Assembly: GCA_030765065.1 (NCBI GenBank)
Contig: CM060983.1
Location: 51,768,067-51,832,066, forward strand
Source: Deroplatys truncata
Lineage: Eukaryota > Arthropoda > Insecta > Mantodea > Mantidae
DNA length: 64,000 nucleotides
Direction: 5' to 3'
This document shows positions 54,054-64,000 of this stretch, in pieces. A program made the translations under genes and the position numbers. Numbering within the stretch: position 1 is the stretch's first letter; each line of letters opens with the position of its first letter. The notes under the pieces are model-generated. The model was not told the DNA's origin. It did no database searches and saw only the letters and a program-made list of their open reading frames with translations.

Positions 54054-54292
54054 TTAGAAGGGTTTTGTATATCCTTTTTAATCTTTTAGTAATTTATGAA
54101 ACGAAATTAGGGTTAGCCCCATGTTCCTCAGAAATAATTGTGTTGATTGGTTTTGAGATTGCCCTACACAAACAAATACACACATATATACATACACGCG
54201 CGCGCGCGTTTTCTCTCTTTATAATATTAATGTAGATAAGAATAGGAGAAATGTTTAAAATTTTGTATTTCAGACACTTGTAATACCATTTT

Positions 54293-54600
54293 TCATCCCT
54301 GCCAAACACACTTATTTTTGTAAGCCATTGTTTTCGATTTGTTAATGTTAACCACCACAGCCCATTGTATACAATATTCTTCCCACCTATTCATACCTTT
54401 CTGTGAACCTTCTATCGTCACTGACGAAACTGTCATGTCATCTTCGTATAAAAGTACAGGAATGCAGACATCGTCTACTTCCGGGCCATTCATTTCCTCT
54501 GCTAGATCGTCTATGAATAAACTGAACAACAGGTACGATCAAATTCAACCTTGGCGAACTCCTCTATTGGTTGTTTTAAACTCAGTTATTGTATTTTAGT
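54293..54600 (-). pseudogene. Non-LTR retrotransposon reverse transcriptase fragment
   Basis: Minus strand from 54600: NTITEFKTTNRGVRQG, then TGA where the family has Cys, a second TGA, then LFSLFIDDLAEEMNGPEVDD and VLLYEDDMTVSSVTIEGSQK. GVRQG and F/Y-x-DD are RT motifs; the catalytic box reads YEDD instead of YADD. It continues MNRWEEYCIQWAVVVNINKS to a stop at 54293. Both stops and the changed box mark it as dead. About 100 codons of the palm domain remain. Confidence 0.8.
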
Positions 54601-54734
54601 TTATTTTTATGCTGAAGCTGACACTACTGTAAATTTTCATCAGAACTTTCATCATTATACTGGAGAGTCCTTTCTGGTAAAGCATCACCCAAAGAGCCTC
54701 TGCACACCATCAAAAGCCATTTTACCCGCCTCTG

Positions 54735-54965
54735 TGTTGTGGGGGTGGCGTGTCTGCCTCGCATTCGAGAGGTCCAGAGTTCGAATCTCGGTTAGGATGA
54801 GTCACTCAAATAAGCTTTTTCCGGGACTTTCCCTTGTCCTGAGAACACAAATGTAGGCTAACTTTTAACTGTATGGATCCCGGGCTCATTTGAGCATCAT
54901 TTTACCCATTTCATGCGTTTATCGTTCTTATATAACCTACCAGGTTATAGGGCGTTAAAACTTCA
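54735..54965 (+). repeat. tRNA-derived SINE
   Basis: Head GGGGGTGGCGTGTCTGCCTC (A box) and GTCCAGAGTTCGAATCTCGG (B box). Body CTTTTTCCGGGACTTTCCCT, tail region AACCTACCAGGTTATAGGGC then GTTAAAACTTC. Confidence 0.7.
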
Positions 54966-55619
54966 AAGGGGAAAGAGAAGCCATTTTAAAATCAACAAAA
55001 GAAAAAGTATTCTTCTCTTTCTATTCAAATTTTAATCAATTAATTTTTTTAATAAAATATTGTCTACAGTAAGAACCTTTTCCGTCAGAGGTAATTTATT
55101 TCTAATTCTTCTTGCTTTGTTTTCTTTTTTATTTTATTTCCTTTTGTGACCTTTAACTTGTATATTAAATATACATGTACCTACGGTCAGTAACCCCTGA
55201 ACTAAGTATCTGTGTAATAACTTTAATAATTTGACCGGAATTGATACCTTTGACCGGAATTGTAGGTTCCCATTTAAAGGAATTAAATTGACCCTAAAAT
55301 GACTACCATAACGTCCTCCAAACAAAGCACGACTGGTGCATTTACTTTGCACACAATATCAAGCAACTTTTATCAAAGACATTTCTTTGTACAACGCTTA
55401 GTTTTTGAGATATTGTACAGTCTCAACTTAAATGGTCCACCCTGTATATTCTAGCGTCATTGCATTAGGACATCCATTTTTCAACGTTTTCGTATGTGGT
55501 GTTTACAAAAATTAATGTTTAAGTCGTAAAAATGAGGGGTTAATGAAGTTGAGTAGAAACGTTGATAATTCATCACTTTGATATTTTTCCTGTCATATCG
55601 AAGAACATTTTAAACAATT

Positions 55620-56420
55620 TCAGGCTTTATGCTGGCTTTCTCTGCATTCATTATTTTTGTATGATTTCTATAACTATTCCTACAAAAGTTAATTTTTCTG
55701 TCCACTTCATGTTAATTGATGTTTGCAGAAATAGTTACATTACACATTTCGATTTAGCTACAACGAAAATACAGTAGAATGAAGCAATAGTCATATTCCA
55801 TACCCTTTCCATTAAATCCCGAAAAAGAAAAGAATTGTGACAACACTTAAAAGGATGACAAAATACTGAAAACTTCAAACCAAACACCACGAACTGCTTT
55901 GGAACTAGTTGATGCCACAAAAAAAAATTCAACAAACAAAACCTTATTTGTATTAGAAAGATTTTGTGTATCTCTTATGGTTTACCAGTTATACAACGTT
56001 ATACAAAATTCTTTTCGAATTAAGAGGACTTCACAGGCTATTCAGAAAATTCAAAATATTCGTTACATTAGTCTTGCAATTGTAATATGCGTTTTATTCA
56101 AAATTGCCAGAGCCGTTTTTGAGAAAACAAAAAATAACCAAAACCTTTCCAAGTTTGGGATGAGGGGCTTTATTGAAAAATCTTCGCGTCGTATCCTTGG
56201 AAGATTCTGAACATAAATACGAAGTTTAGGATTTAACCCTGTTTCTGTTGAATTTGCTGTTTACAGATAGATGAACAGATAGACACAGACACACACACCT
56301 TTTTCTTAAAATAGCATTTTATTTTAGATTCGAGGTACCTTAAAACATGTATTTCCAGTGAAACCTGATATCCAATTTATGGATGGAATGTAATACTACC
56401 CCTATTTACTAAATATATCA
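55620..56420 (+). repeat. Repeat H, strongly diverged copy
   Basis: TTCATGTTAATTGATGTTTG, ACATTACACATTTCG, TAAAAGGATGACAAAATACT, ATCTCTTATGGTTTACCAGT, CATTTTAT..., TCGCGTCGTATCCTTGGAAG, CACAGACACACACACC, TAAAACATGTATTTCCAGTG. An old member. Confidence 0.7.
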
Positions 56421-56589
56421 TACTGAAACATGTCTTTCTCAAATCAGAATGTTAATTTCATTATTTTATGCTAAACTACATCCTAATTTCTCTCTCAAAG
56501 ATGCACCAAGTTTATAACTATTTTGACTTATCTCTTAAGGTTACTTTTTCGAGGGCTGACTATTCTGCTGCTGACAGACAGGTACAAAC

Positions 56590-56952
56590 ACTGTTTATCT
56601 AAAAAATCAACTTTTTGAATACTCAAGGAGCTTAAAACATGTATTTCCAGTGAGATGTCAATATCCAAATTTTGGGCGGAATGTAATACTCCATTATTTA
56701 CTAAAATTTCATACTAAAAGCTGTCTTTCTCACATCAGAATGTTACTTTCATTATTTTGTGCCAAACTACATGTTTAATTACGCTTTCAAAGGAGCAGCA
56801 AATTTGTAATTATTGTAAGTATTGAACTCTCACGGATGCTTTTACGGGAGCTCAGTCTTATATACACTGTTATTTCTCACACAAATAATAACAGCGAAAT
56901 ATCGATATCGAATTTTTGGATACCAATTATAAGTATGAGGTAGAGAAAGTAA
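56590..56952 (+). repeat. Two H right-end fragments
   Basis: 56590-56705: TTAAAACATGTATTTCCAGT, GATGTCAATATCCAAATTTT. 56885-56952: AATATCGATATCGAATTTTT ending GAGGTAGAGAAAGTAA. The first resembles a local duplication of 56335-56420. Confidence 0.6.
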
Positions 56953-56959
56953 TTAATAC

Positions 56960-58110
56960 GTCTATTTTTGGTCAACTTTGAGGGTAGGTTATCTAGAGAA
57001 AGAGGGCATGTTTTCAGTTCCAGGCTGGAGTATACATGAAAATGTTCATGGCCAGCAGTATATGACTATGCTTATTATGCTAGTTGCCGGGTACGTCACT
57101 GAAAAAGCATCTTTCTCCCACTTCATAGGAAACAGCCCGAGACGAAAGAGGCTTGTTGTAGTTGTAGTGCTTTTCATTCCAGGAGTAGCTAGCTCCATCC
57201 CCCTATGAAACAAAAGGAAAAGTGGGGGTGGGTTTACCCTCCAGGGAACCCACCGTTCCTATCATTATCACTGCGAAGAGAGGGTGGAACAATTTCCATA
57301 ATGATTAGACTCCACTTTAGCGGACGCAATGCTATTGCTGCTGGCAGAAAAATCACCCCTTGGGCGTGAGGGGGGTAGCCTGGCTGATCGCGTGAACTTA
57401 TTGAAGTGCGTGTGCTATTCTCCCAAACCTCCCTTCTTTCAGACCGTATGTCCGTTCATTGATTTACCTTGTAGAACACTAAAAACAAAGATTATGGTAG
57501 AAAGGGTGGAAAGTGGAATGCAAATAGAAGGGGATGGAAAGCAAGCGGAATGGAGGAGCAACGAAAAATTTCACGTCAAGGAATGAAGAGCAAAAGTAAC
57601 TTTACTGAAGGACCTGCCTCGCCCTCGTGAACGTGGCGATGTCGATTAAAAGAAAAAGGACATCCCAGAAACTCAGAATAAACATTTTAACCCAGAAGTT
57701 TTGGGTTCAATTTCCGGCTGGAGCTGGAGAGTTTTCCTTTAATTCCAGTCAATCCCTCTCTTCTGCAGAAGGAAGTATGAATTTGTGTGTGTGTTGTAAG
57801 ACAGAAACGAATAAAGACAACGTTAAAGCCTATAGTTCAACGAGCACTAATACCATCAGTTGTTTGTTTGTTTGTTTTTGCTTTTTTGTTTTTGCCATCG
57901 TGTGCTTTCATGGACTTACCACCCATCATGATATGCCTGAGAAGTCGGTTTTCCCGCAATCGTTGCAGCCAACCTAACAATCCCTTTTGCAATTTTTTAG
58001 GCTATATGTTTTCGTTATTATAGACATGGGATAAACGGATAGAATAATTTTTTTCTGCCTTGGTATTGCAGCTGGAATGTTGCAATTTCACACAGATAGA
58101 GTTTGAAGTT
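56960..58110. other. No recognised gene; possible SINE head near 57620-57730
   Basis: ORFs 56978-57208 and 57329-57586 show no domain. AGTTTTGGGTTCAATTTCCG (57698-57717) resembles a Pol III B box and GTGGCGATGTCG an A box, too far apart to be sure. Confidence 0.3.
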
Positions 58111-58115
58111 TTTAC

Positions 58116-59247
58116 TACAGGGGATACTTTTCTTTCATGTGCAGCTCTAGCGAGAGAAGCGTGAACTACGCAACAAAAATGCTGTGCATGTTACTGTCAT
58201 CCACGTGTGAAGAGCAGAGAGGTGTGGTTTGATATTTGTGGGTCAAAGAGCATAAACTGAGTGATATTCACAGCGACTTGCGTGGCGTGTATGGGGATGA
58301 TTGTAGGTATAGACCGTAGCAATGTCTCCAGGTGGTGCGCATTCTTCCTAGAGCGCCATGTGAACCTTAGTAATTCACCACGCTCCGGCAGGCCGGTAAC
58401 AGCTGCAACCCCGCAGAATGTCACAGGTATTGAAACGGCAATTTTGAACGACCAGCGTGTGCAACTGCGAACCTTATCGCAACAGTTCAACATTTCCTAT
58501 GGTGCAGTGTACGATATTACTCGCTGGGAGCCTAAGAACCACAGACAACCACAAGGGCCAGCGAATGATGAGCTTGGATCACCTAACGCGGTACACCACA
58601 GAAGGGCATGACTTTCTGAAAGGGAAACATGCTGGTTCCTCTGTGAAGAAAAAAATTCAAAGCGACTCAATCTGCTAGGAAAGTGCTTGTGACGTGTTCT
58701 AGGATATGTATGGTGTTGTATTGGTGGACTTTGTGAACACGGGACCACTGTAAATGCTGCAGCCTACATGAAAACTTTGGTGAAGTTGCGACGTGCCCTT
58801 CGTAACAAACGCCACAACATGAATGCTGACGATGTCAAAATTCTTCATGACAATGCTCGCCCCTATGTTGCTGCTGCTGTTCGTCAGAAGATCACCAAAT
58901 TTGGTTGGGAGGTGATCCAGCATCCAACATACAGTCCGGATCTTGCAAATTCGGACTTTCATCTGTTTGGTCCCATGAAGAAATTCCTGGTCGGCCATCG
59001 CTTTGCAACAGATGCGGGAGTGAAATCAGCAGTCCGCAGATGGCTATACTCCAAGCAAACGGATGTCTACGAACAGGGCATATTGAAACTGGTATCACGA
59101 TGGGAGAAATGTGTTGAAAAACTTTATGACTATGCCGAAAAGTAGGTAAAAGGTGTAAGTTAATTTGTGATTTTTTTTTGTTTTCTTTTGACTATTAAGC
59201 GTTTTTGTAAAAAAAATTATTGTGCGTTACTTTTCGATCCGCCCTCG
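58116..59247 (+). mobile_element. Mariner transposon, third family, left end uncertain
   Basis: Right end GTTACTTTTCGATCCGCCCT to 59247, followed by TA. The left end may lie near 58116 (TACAGGGGATACTTTTC), but the match is poor. It contains a transposase pseudogene. Confidence 0.6.
58205..59145 (+). pseudogene. Mariner transposase lacking the first catalytic segment
   Basis: N-terminal part in pieces: KLSDIHSDLRGVYGDD, DRSNVSRWCAFFLE, SPRSGRPVTAATPQNVTGIE, LNDQRVQLRTLSQQFNISYG (HTH). The frame runs through HLTRY...EGHDFLKGKHAGS (58582-58638): the roughly 25 residues that normally lie between DFL and W-K-H, including the TGDETW box with the first Asp, are missing. From 58768: MKTLVKLRRALRNKRHNMNA, VKILHDNARPYVAAAVRQK (second Asp), HPTYSPDLANSDFHLF (third, D34D) and a long intact C-terminus to VEKLYDYAEK, stop at 59143-59145. 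Inactive. The C-terminal 125 codons are remarkably intact. Confidence 0.85.
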
Positions 59248-59269
59248 TACATACCGGGGCAGAGCACCA

Positions 59270-59775
59270 CACGTAGGTCAGTGGCCCCTGTGTGCTTCTA
59301 ACGAGACCCCTTAGGAGGGAGGGAGGGATAGGGAGAGAGCCAAGGGCGACCAGATCCGGGTGAGGACGTGCGCAAGTATGGACGGCGTCCCTAACGTTTA
59401 CTGTTCGAACGCATCAGGCACCGCTCAAGCCCAACCACAAGCCAGACTAACTGGAGGTCTCCCGAGGTGGCGTCCGCCCGAGAGCACCCGGAGGTGGGAG
59501 CTAGCTGAGCAGTCCGACCGACGCCAATAAGAAACCTCTAAAAGCGCACCTCCACCGCCCAGCCGCAACACGCCGAACACCGTCGCTTGGTCCTTCAACT
59601 TTGAAACGGATGATGGTGATTAAGAAGGAATGCTGGGTACAGGAAATAAGGAACAGGAAAGTCGTGGTAGAAGAGAACCATGAGAACCCAGAGTAGGCGT
59701 TCGCCAGGAATAGAACCCGAGACCTCCCGAATGCGAGCCTCACACGTTACGCACAGCCATCTCGCTCGGTAGTCA
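59270..59775 (-). repeat. GC-rich tRNA-derived SINE, about 500 bp
   Basis: Minus head at 59773: CGAGCGAGATGGCTGTGCGT (A box), GGTCTCGGGTTCTATTCCTG (B box), then TTCTCATGGTTCTCTTCTAC and a GC-rich body to about 59270. It lies immediately after the mariner right end. Confidence 0.7.
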
Positions 59776-59779
59776 TTAT

Positions 59780-60175
59780 ATATAGCAATTAAATGTTTAC
59801 AATTTCATACTTTCGTGTGTCTTTACTTACGTCTCTCATTTCTTAATATGCGTGTGATTTTGATTTGCGCATAACTGTATCATGCTTCCTATCCAACCAC
59901 AATTAGAATATGGCATCTTAATTTGGATTTACTAGAATCCAAAGAAGTACATCCTATTTGCCATGCCTCTTCAACTTCGAACTCAAAACTTCCCGCCATG
60001 ACAGCAATTATTTAATGCTTTCCAAATACCAGGCAAAATAATCGATAGCAATGAACTTTTGTGGCTCAACTTCAATCGATCTGGAGTTTATTTGAAAATA
60101 ACGTTGGTCATGGAATAGATATTCATATTGTGGCGTATTAGTCGGTATTAGTAGCTATTGTCATGCCAGACACAT
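59780..60175. other. No recognised feature
   Basis: AT-rich, with no supported ORF or repeat. Confidence 0.4.
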
Positions 60176-60179
60176 TATT

Positions 60180-60645
60180 GCGTCGCATTGGCTATAGCAT
60201 TGTTGGGGTAATTCAGTATTTCTTTCGGCTTTGTGTTTGAATTTCCGTCTGATGACACTCGCCAGCTCTAGCTAGCGTGCCTAGCGAGGGTTGGAGATGG
60301 GGAATAGTTTGGCGTTACTTTCCTTGTGTGTGCGAGCGTCAGTCTAGTCTGAGAGTTTGTGTGAAAAAGTGTAGATTTAGGTCGTGTGTGAAGCATCTCC
60401 CCTTAATTCTTCATCCCCTTTGTGTGATGTAGGGACACCATTTACGTTATTAAATAAACCACGGGTAAAGTGAATGATGTGAAATTTGTGTAATTTGTTA
60501 CAAAAACCTCACGTCTTCATCGGAATTTGAACGTCAAGGTCCTGGTCCTCTCGCTGTGTCTGTGCATGTTGGGGTGATTAAAATTTAATATTTTGCTGGA
60601 AACCTTTTGGCCCTCACCCCAGCATGTAACAATATACAGTAATGT
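60180..60645 (+). repeat. LTR-like repeat E, copy 2
   Basis: Plus orientation: TATTAAATAAACCACGGGTA, GTGTAATTTG, GTTGGGGTGATTAAAATTTA, CTTTTGGCCCTCACCCCAGC, GTAACAATATAC. Counterpart of 15483-15975 in reverse. CTAGCGTGCCTAGCGAGG here aligns with CAAGCGTGCCTAGCAAGC there only in opposite sense, so the 5' parts differ. Confidence 0.45.
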
Positions 60646-60649
60646 ATGG

Positions 60650-61105
60650 ACAATGCTGGCCAGCCATTTTTGTATTTCAACCAGCTGCTAATGTGCAGCT
60701 AAGCACATAATATTACAATCAACATAATTATCATCAGGCAAAGGGTTTTAGAAAGTAAACCATCAAGTTAGCAACGCACCGAGGGAAGATGAAAGCAGTT
60801 GTGATCTTACAGTGTTCTCTGTAAACTAATGTTATGTACAGTTTAAAAGCAGCAGGTAGACCAGAATTAAGAATGGTTAGGAGGAAAAAAAGCAGTATAC
60901 TTAACTATTGATACTGTGCAATAAAGTTACCTCATACGAGTAATTTAATTAAGACAATATACAGAAGTCTGAGTTACAGTCTTTTATTTTACATCGAAAT
61001 CTGTAGATTTTTAGAGCAATATCCGCTCTTATTAGCGTATGGTACAGATCCTCCAAATTCTATTCCATGGTTTGGAGCTGAGGAGCTTGAAAATCTACTA
61101 TAGAC
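60650..61105. other. No recognised feature
   Basis: AT-rich. Nothing supportable. Confidence 0.4.
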
Positions 61106-61108
61106 ATT

Positions 61109-61324
61109 CTAATAATCTCTCTTGCTGCTTGTGATCCATTGAATCACAGGTGGTTTAACGTGATATTTTAAGTGCGCTTTGAGCTTAATGTTACATTTGA
61201 TGGTTTCGCCATTTGTGCTGAAGTGTTCCGTGCCAAATTCCGCTACAAACCATGCTTTTGTAATATGTTTTATATTATTTGCTTTTAATGCCTTTACTTT
61301 AGACATATTGCCACAGTTTTCCAC
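61109..61324 (-). pseudogene. Decayed BED-like zinc finger (CGGBP1/hAT-related)
   Basis: The minus ORF of 71 codons contains KAWFVAEFGTEHFSTNGETI, then KCNIKLKAHLKYHVKPPVIQ, WITSSKRDY. W-x-x-E-F-G...F-S-x-N/D-G-x-x-x-x-C...H-V/I-x-x-x-K is the pattern of the BED-type finger seen in CGG-repeat-binding-protein-1-like and hAT-derived proteins of arthropods. The second Cys and both zinc-ligand His positions (expected in IQH-x5-H) are replaced (IQW...SKR), so zinc could not be held. Probably a remnant of a hAT transposon or a retrocopy. No neighbour extends it. Confidence 0.4.
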
Positions 61325-61329
61325 TGGTC

Positions 61330-62040
61330 TATATATACATCGAATAAATGGAACAGTCGCAGCAAAACCGTCTGTTGGTTTGCGGTTTACACGACTGCTC
61401 TGTTTATTTACTAAAGCCCCTCTGCCTGATTATCATCGATCACCCAAAAAAGTCTGCAATATACCAAGTGGCCCACACAAGTCGTCCTTAGTTGAAGTTA
61501 GTTTATACCGGATAGCACGGATGCCAAAAGGTTTGTCTAACCAGAACTACAAAGGAGACTCCAGAACGAGAGAGAGGATACCGCTAAATGAAAGACCTAT
61601 GCTGCAGACGAACACTTAACTGTTACTACTGGTCCCAGAGCACATTCGGGAGAGAAACTACCTGCTATATAAGGAGTCTAGTGTTTGAATGTGAGAGTAC
61701 CTATGTTTGTAGGGCTGTTAACGGTTATTTAATAACCAATTAGCCCATTAACAAGAATTCAGGATTGTTGCTTGATGCAAGCCTGAGCACACATGTTAAG
61801 TCATTTGGTTCCATAAAACTTAATCTACAATCAGTACAACTATATGGCACCAATTGGTAATGTAAAGTTAACAAGATTAAACAAAATGTTATTTTTATTA
61901 TATTTATGCACCCTTAAAGGTGCGTTACAATTAAATTATTTTCTATTAGTGCATTATTCATAAACAAAATGTGCAGAAACATGTCCGCCTTGGTGGACGA
62001 ATTGATGCAAGGGTCTCTCAGGCCCATGTTCTACTTGGAA
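61330..62040. other. No recognised gene
   Basis: The ORF 61179-61619 (146 codons, plus) is antisense to the BED-like remnant in its first part and has no domain in its second part. Not called. Confidence 0.35.
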
Positions 62041-62046
62041 TGATCC

Positions 62047-62250
62047 CTAATTTCCTAATATCATCTCTGTACGTAAATAAATAATTAAAAATTGCACAGA
62101 AGACACATGCTGCGTCTGGAAATGCTCAGGATATAGGCTTCGAGCTTCGGCTGCATTTCGGTGCGTCTCTGCACACACCGTAAACATATCCGTATGTTCG
62201 TTATTGATGAACGCTTCTTTTTTGTATGAATGTCCTGGCTCGAACTGCAT
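62047..62250 (-). pseudogene. DUF4817 (transposase-associated HTH) remnant
   Basis: 67 codons: KKEAFINNEHTDMFTVCAET then HRNAAEARSLYPEHFQTQHV. The pattern T/N-N-x-E-x-x-D-M-x-x-V-Y/C-x-E-x-x-x-N-A-x-E-A-x-x-L-Y-x-x-x-F is that of the DUF4817 helix-turn-helix that precedes IS630/Tc1-type transposases in insects. No catalytic part follows. Isolated fragment. Confidence 0.55.
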
Positions 62251-62254
62251 GCAG

Positions 62255-62735
62255 GCGACATTGCGACGCTTATCAGTAAGAAACTATCATGGAACCACAT
62301 ACAGACAGCAGCACTACCTCAGTGACCTCTCGCTTCGCAACTGCACTGCACCTTTGAACATCAGTGATGCGGTAACTGCTTTTGCACGTATGTATATTTG
62401 GACCACCGGTACATGTGTTAAATATATAACAGAATCCCATAATAGAAATTGTACTACTTTATCTCAAATTTTCAAACTTTTCCTCGATTATAAATCACTT
62501 ATCATTTTCATATGGCAATACAGTATTTAAGTCAAAGCCGCTCATATGACAATAGAACTTAAAGTGAGACTATACATATAAAACAGTTAAATAAATTAGC
62601 TTCATTTTGACAGAAAAGCATACAAAAACAAAAAGTTATCCTTTAGGAATTCTAGTATTACCTGATAGCAGATTGTTAATTAACGTTCCAAATCCTACAG
62701 CACCTGAATACTCGTATTATAAAGTATGACTTTTT
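62255..62735. other. No recognised feature
   Basis: AT-rich sequence. The ORF 62204-62530 is antisense to the DUF4817 remnant and unsupported. Confidence 0.4.
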
Positions 62736-62737
62736 TT

Positions 62738-62796
62738 ACTTTCCCTGGTACTTAACTATGGTATGCACAAGAAATATTATATTCCACACAGAGCGA
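62738..62796 (-). repeat. Repeat H, right-end fragment
   Basis: TTTACTTTCCCTGGTACTTA, ATATTATATTCCACAC: minus-strand H right terminus cut by a SINE. Confidence 0.55.
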
Positions 62797-63480
62797 TATA
62801 GCTCCGCGGTAACATGTGAGGCTCGCATTCGAGAGGTCTCGGCTTCGACTCTCATTGACCGCCCATTCTAACCTTGGGTTTTTCGTGGTTTTCCCTGGTC
62901 GACCGGCGAATGCTGGGGTGGTTTCTCATCTACCACGATTTCATATCCATCATTTCCGTTTCATTCCGTTTCTTTTTCATCTTTCAGTGTGCTTCTAGGT
63001 TTCGTGGCGTATTGCGGTGCCCGACAGATGGCACGGATACTTGCCAAAATGTAAGGCTGCCACCCGCAGACACTAGAGGGCTGCTTGGTCGACGGGTCAT
63101 TCATCACCTTCTCTAGGCAGCCCCGGCAGCGGGACGGGTCTTCGAGCCTGTAACTGTTAGGGACTTCCGCGCGTCTTTGTGGCCTGTCTGCCAGGGGCCT
63201 ATAGTCTCCTGTTAAATTAAATTGAGTTTTATTTGGCATGAAAGACCGGTAACTTTGCTGAGAGGCATCTTTATCAGGCTTGAGGTTCTTTTAGTGCCGT
63301 AAATTTACGACACGGGACCACCGGCTTTGTTTCCTTTCCGAAGGAAGCCATGCTAAGGATTTTTACGCATAGTCTTCTGTGATTCTATCTTTTCATCCCT
63401 TCCTCCTGGTGGTAGCCACAATACATCTATGTAGGTCACAGTGTGTGAGGTGTCCCCTTCCGTTGTACAACCTATTGCAC
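62797..63480 (+). repeat. SINE family G, interrupted by a SINE F
   Basis: Head GCGATATAGCTCCGCGGTAA (A box), GTCTCGGCTTCGACTCTCAT (B box, mutated). Body TGGGGTGGTTTCTCATCTAC, AGGTTTCGTGGCGTATTGCG, GTTAGGGACTTCCGCGCGTC to 63212, resuming at 63369 with CTTCTGTGATTC and CTTCCTCCTGGTGGTAGCCA. Colinear with 37469-37975. Confidence 0.8.
63213..63368 (-). repeat. SINE family F, 5'-truncated, inserted into SINE G
   Basis: Minus strand; the A-rich tail shows as TAAATTAAATTGAGTTTTAT at the left edge. Body GGCATGAAAGACCGG, CAGGCTTGAGGTTCTTTTAG, AGCCATGCTAAGGATTTTTA. A 12-bp target duplication with one mismatch: ATAGTCTCCTGT (63201-63212) and ATAGTCTTCTGT (63369-63380). Confidence 0.9.
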
Positions 63481-63559
63481 TCCATTCAACATTTCAACAA
63501 ACTTTCTGAGGTCCTCTTAACTATCCCCAAATAAGCACTTTACTGTCTTTACCGCTGAC

Positions 63560-63665
63560 TTATGGTAGGTAACGATAGCGTTGTACTCCAGCCATAAATT
63601 TTAAATTGAGATTACCGAAATACATCTTTTGAGGTCCACTAATCCTCCTAAAAAGCATTTTTACG
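63560..63665 (-). repeat. Repeat H, right-end fragment
   Basis: GTTGTACTCCAGCCATAAAT, GAGATTACCGAAATACATCT, TCCTCCTAAAAAGCATTTTT. Confidence 0.5.
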
Positions 63666-63694
63666 CCATCGTTTACCTAATAGGTAGAAAAAAA

Positions 63695-63962
63695 ATGAGT
63701 TTTATGGACGCCCTTTAACTGCTATGGTTCTTAGCGTCCCATTCTATATTGGGCGTGAAAGACCGGTAGTTTTGCTCAAAGGCCCCTTTATCAGGATTGA
63801 GGTTCTTTTGCGTACCGTAAATCTACGACAGGACCATTGGCTTTACTTCCCTTCCGAAGGATTTGTACGCCCGAAAAAATCCATCGCCCTCCACCGGGTT
63901 TGAACCCGCGACCTCGGGAACTAGAGGCTAGCATGGTAACCACTACACCACGGAGGACGACG
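63695..63962 (-). repeat. SINE family F with tRNA-like head
   Basis: Minus head at 63955: CCGTGGTGTAGTGGTTACCA (A box), GAGGTCGCGGGTTCAAACCC (B box, perfect). Body AAAAATCC..., tail region after GTTAAAGGGCGTCCATAAAA. The best-preserved head of the family here. Confidence 0.8.
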
Positions 63963-64000
63963 AATAGGTAGACAAATGTTGCATTTCAACAACAAAAAAT

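Noticed and set aside
63890..63960. tRNA gene at the well-kept head of a family F SINE
   Set aside because: The sequence continues into the F body with its A-rich tail and three related copies are present, so it is a SINE head.

Overview
This window reads as a piece of a large, AT-rich arthropod genome, most likely an insect. The evidence is the mix of mobile elements: four mariner or mariner-like copies, two other IS630/Tc1-type transposases, DUF4817 and BED-finger remnants, non-LTR retrotransposon fragments, several tRNA-derived SINE families, and no operon-like gene packing. A polyneopteran (cockroach, termite, stick insect or cricket group) would fit, but that is an impression, not a result. 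I see no complete host protein-coding gene, no true tRNA or rRNA gene and no CRISPR array.

The dominant component is one repeat superfamily, here called H. By eye it has about 32 copies or fragments on both strands, together roughly 18 kb. Full units are about 0.85-0.89 kb. They start near TCTGATGTGTTACACTCACATGAC, carry a subterminal inverted motif ACTTTCTCTACT / AGTAGAGAAAGT, hold a variable CA-repeat at a fixed internal place, and end with a short hairpin (CTACT...AGTAG) followed by GAGAAAGTAA and a few A. Three younger (H-A) copies lie inside older H copies (2111-2996, 36133-36978, 51776-52908); both host halves are readable and the insertion lies between two T residues with no clear target duplication. 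This layout resembles non-autonomous Helentrons (HINE/DINE-1 type). Three copies carry a tandemly repeated left-end module.

Layout: 1-5.5 kb, RT fragment and nested H copies plus an LTR-like insertion. 5.5-10.5 kb, SINEs, a 410-bp MITE and a split non-LTR tail. 10.6-14 kb, H copies, a minisatellite and a non-LTR reverse transcriptase pseudogene. 15-20.5 kb, an LTR-like repeat, H copies, a convincing heat-shock type promoter (minus strand, about 18.1 kb) and a possible exon at 20.16 kb. 20.9-24.4 kb, a mariner, an IS630-type element nested in an H copy, then a repeat-free stretch with a TATA box and a short ORF with a signal peptide (24213-24353). 24.6-26.15 kb, an 80-bp satellite carrying a SINE. 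27.5-34.1 kb, an IS630/Tc1 pseudogene and two H copies broken by solo LTR-like elements and a mariner. 34-44 kb, more LTR-like copies, H copies, SINEs and two paralogous unknown ORF segments in inverted orientation. 45-53 kb, a second irritans-like mariner, an LTR-like element at 47.3 kb, H copies and a long TATG microsatellite. 53-64 kb, a 160-bp tandem repeat, RT, mariner, BED-finger and DUF4817 remnants, and nested SINEs.

Almost every ORF over 60 codons is a repeat or a decayed transposon. The parts most likely to matter to the host are the heat-shock type promoter, the TATA plus signal-peptide first exon, and possibly the 20.16-kb exon. All coordinates of repeat edges come from eye alignment between copies and may be off by several bases.
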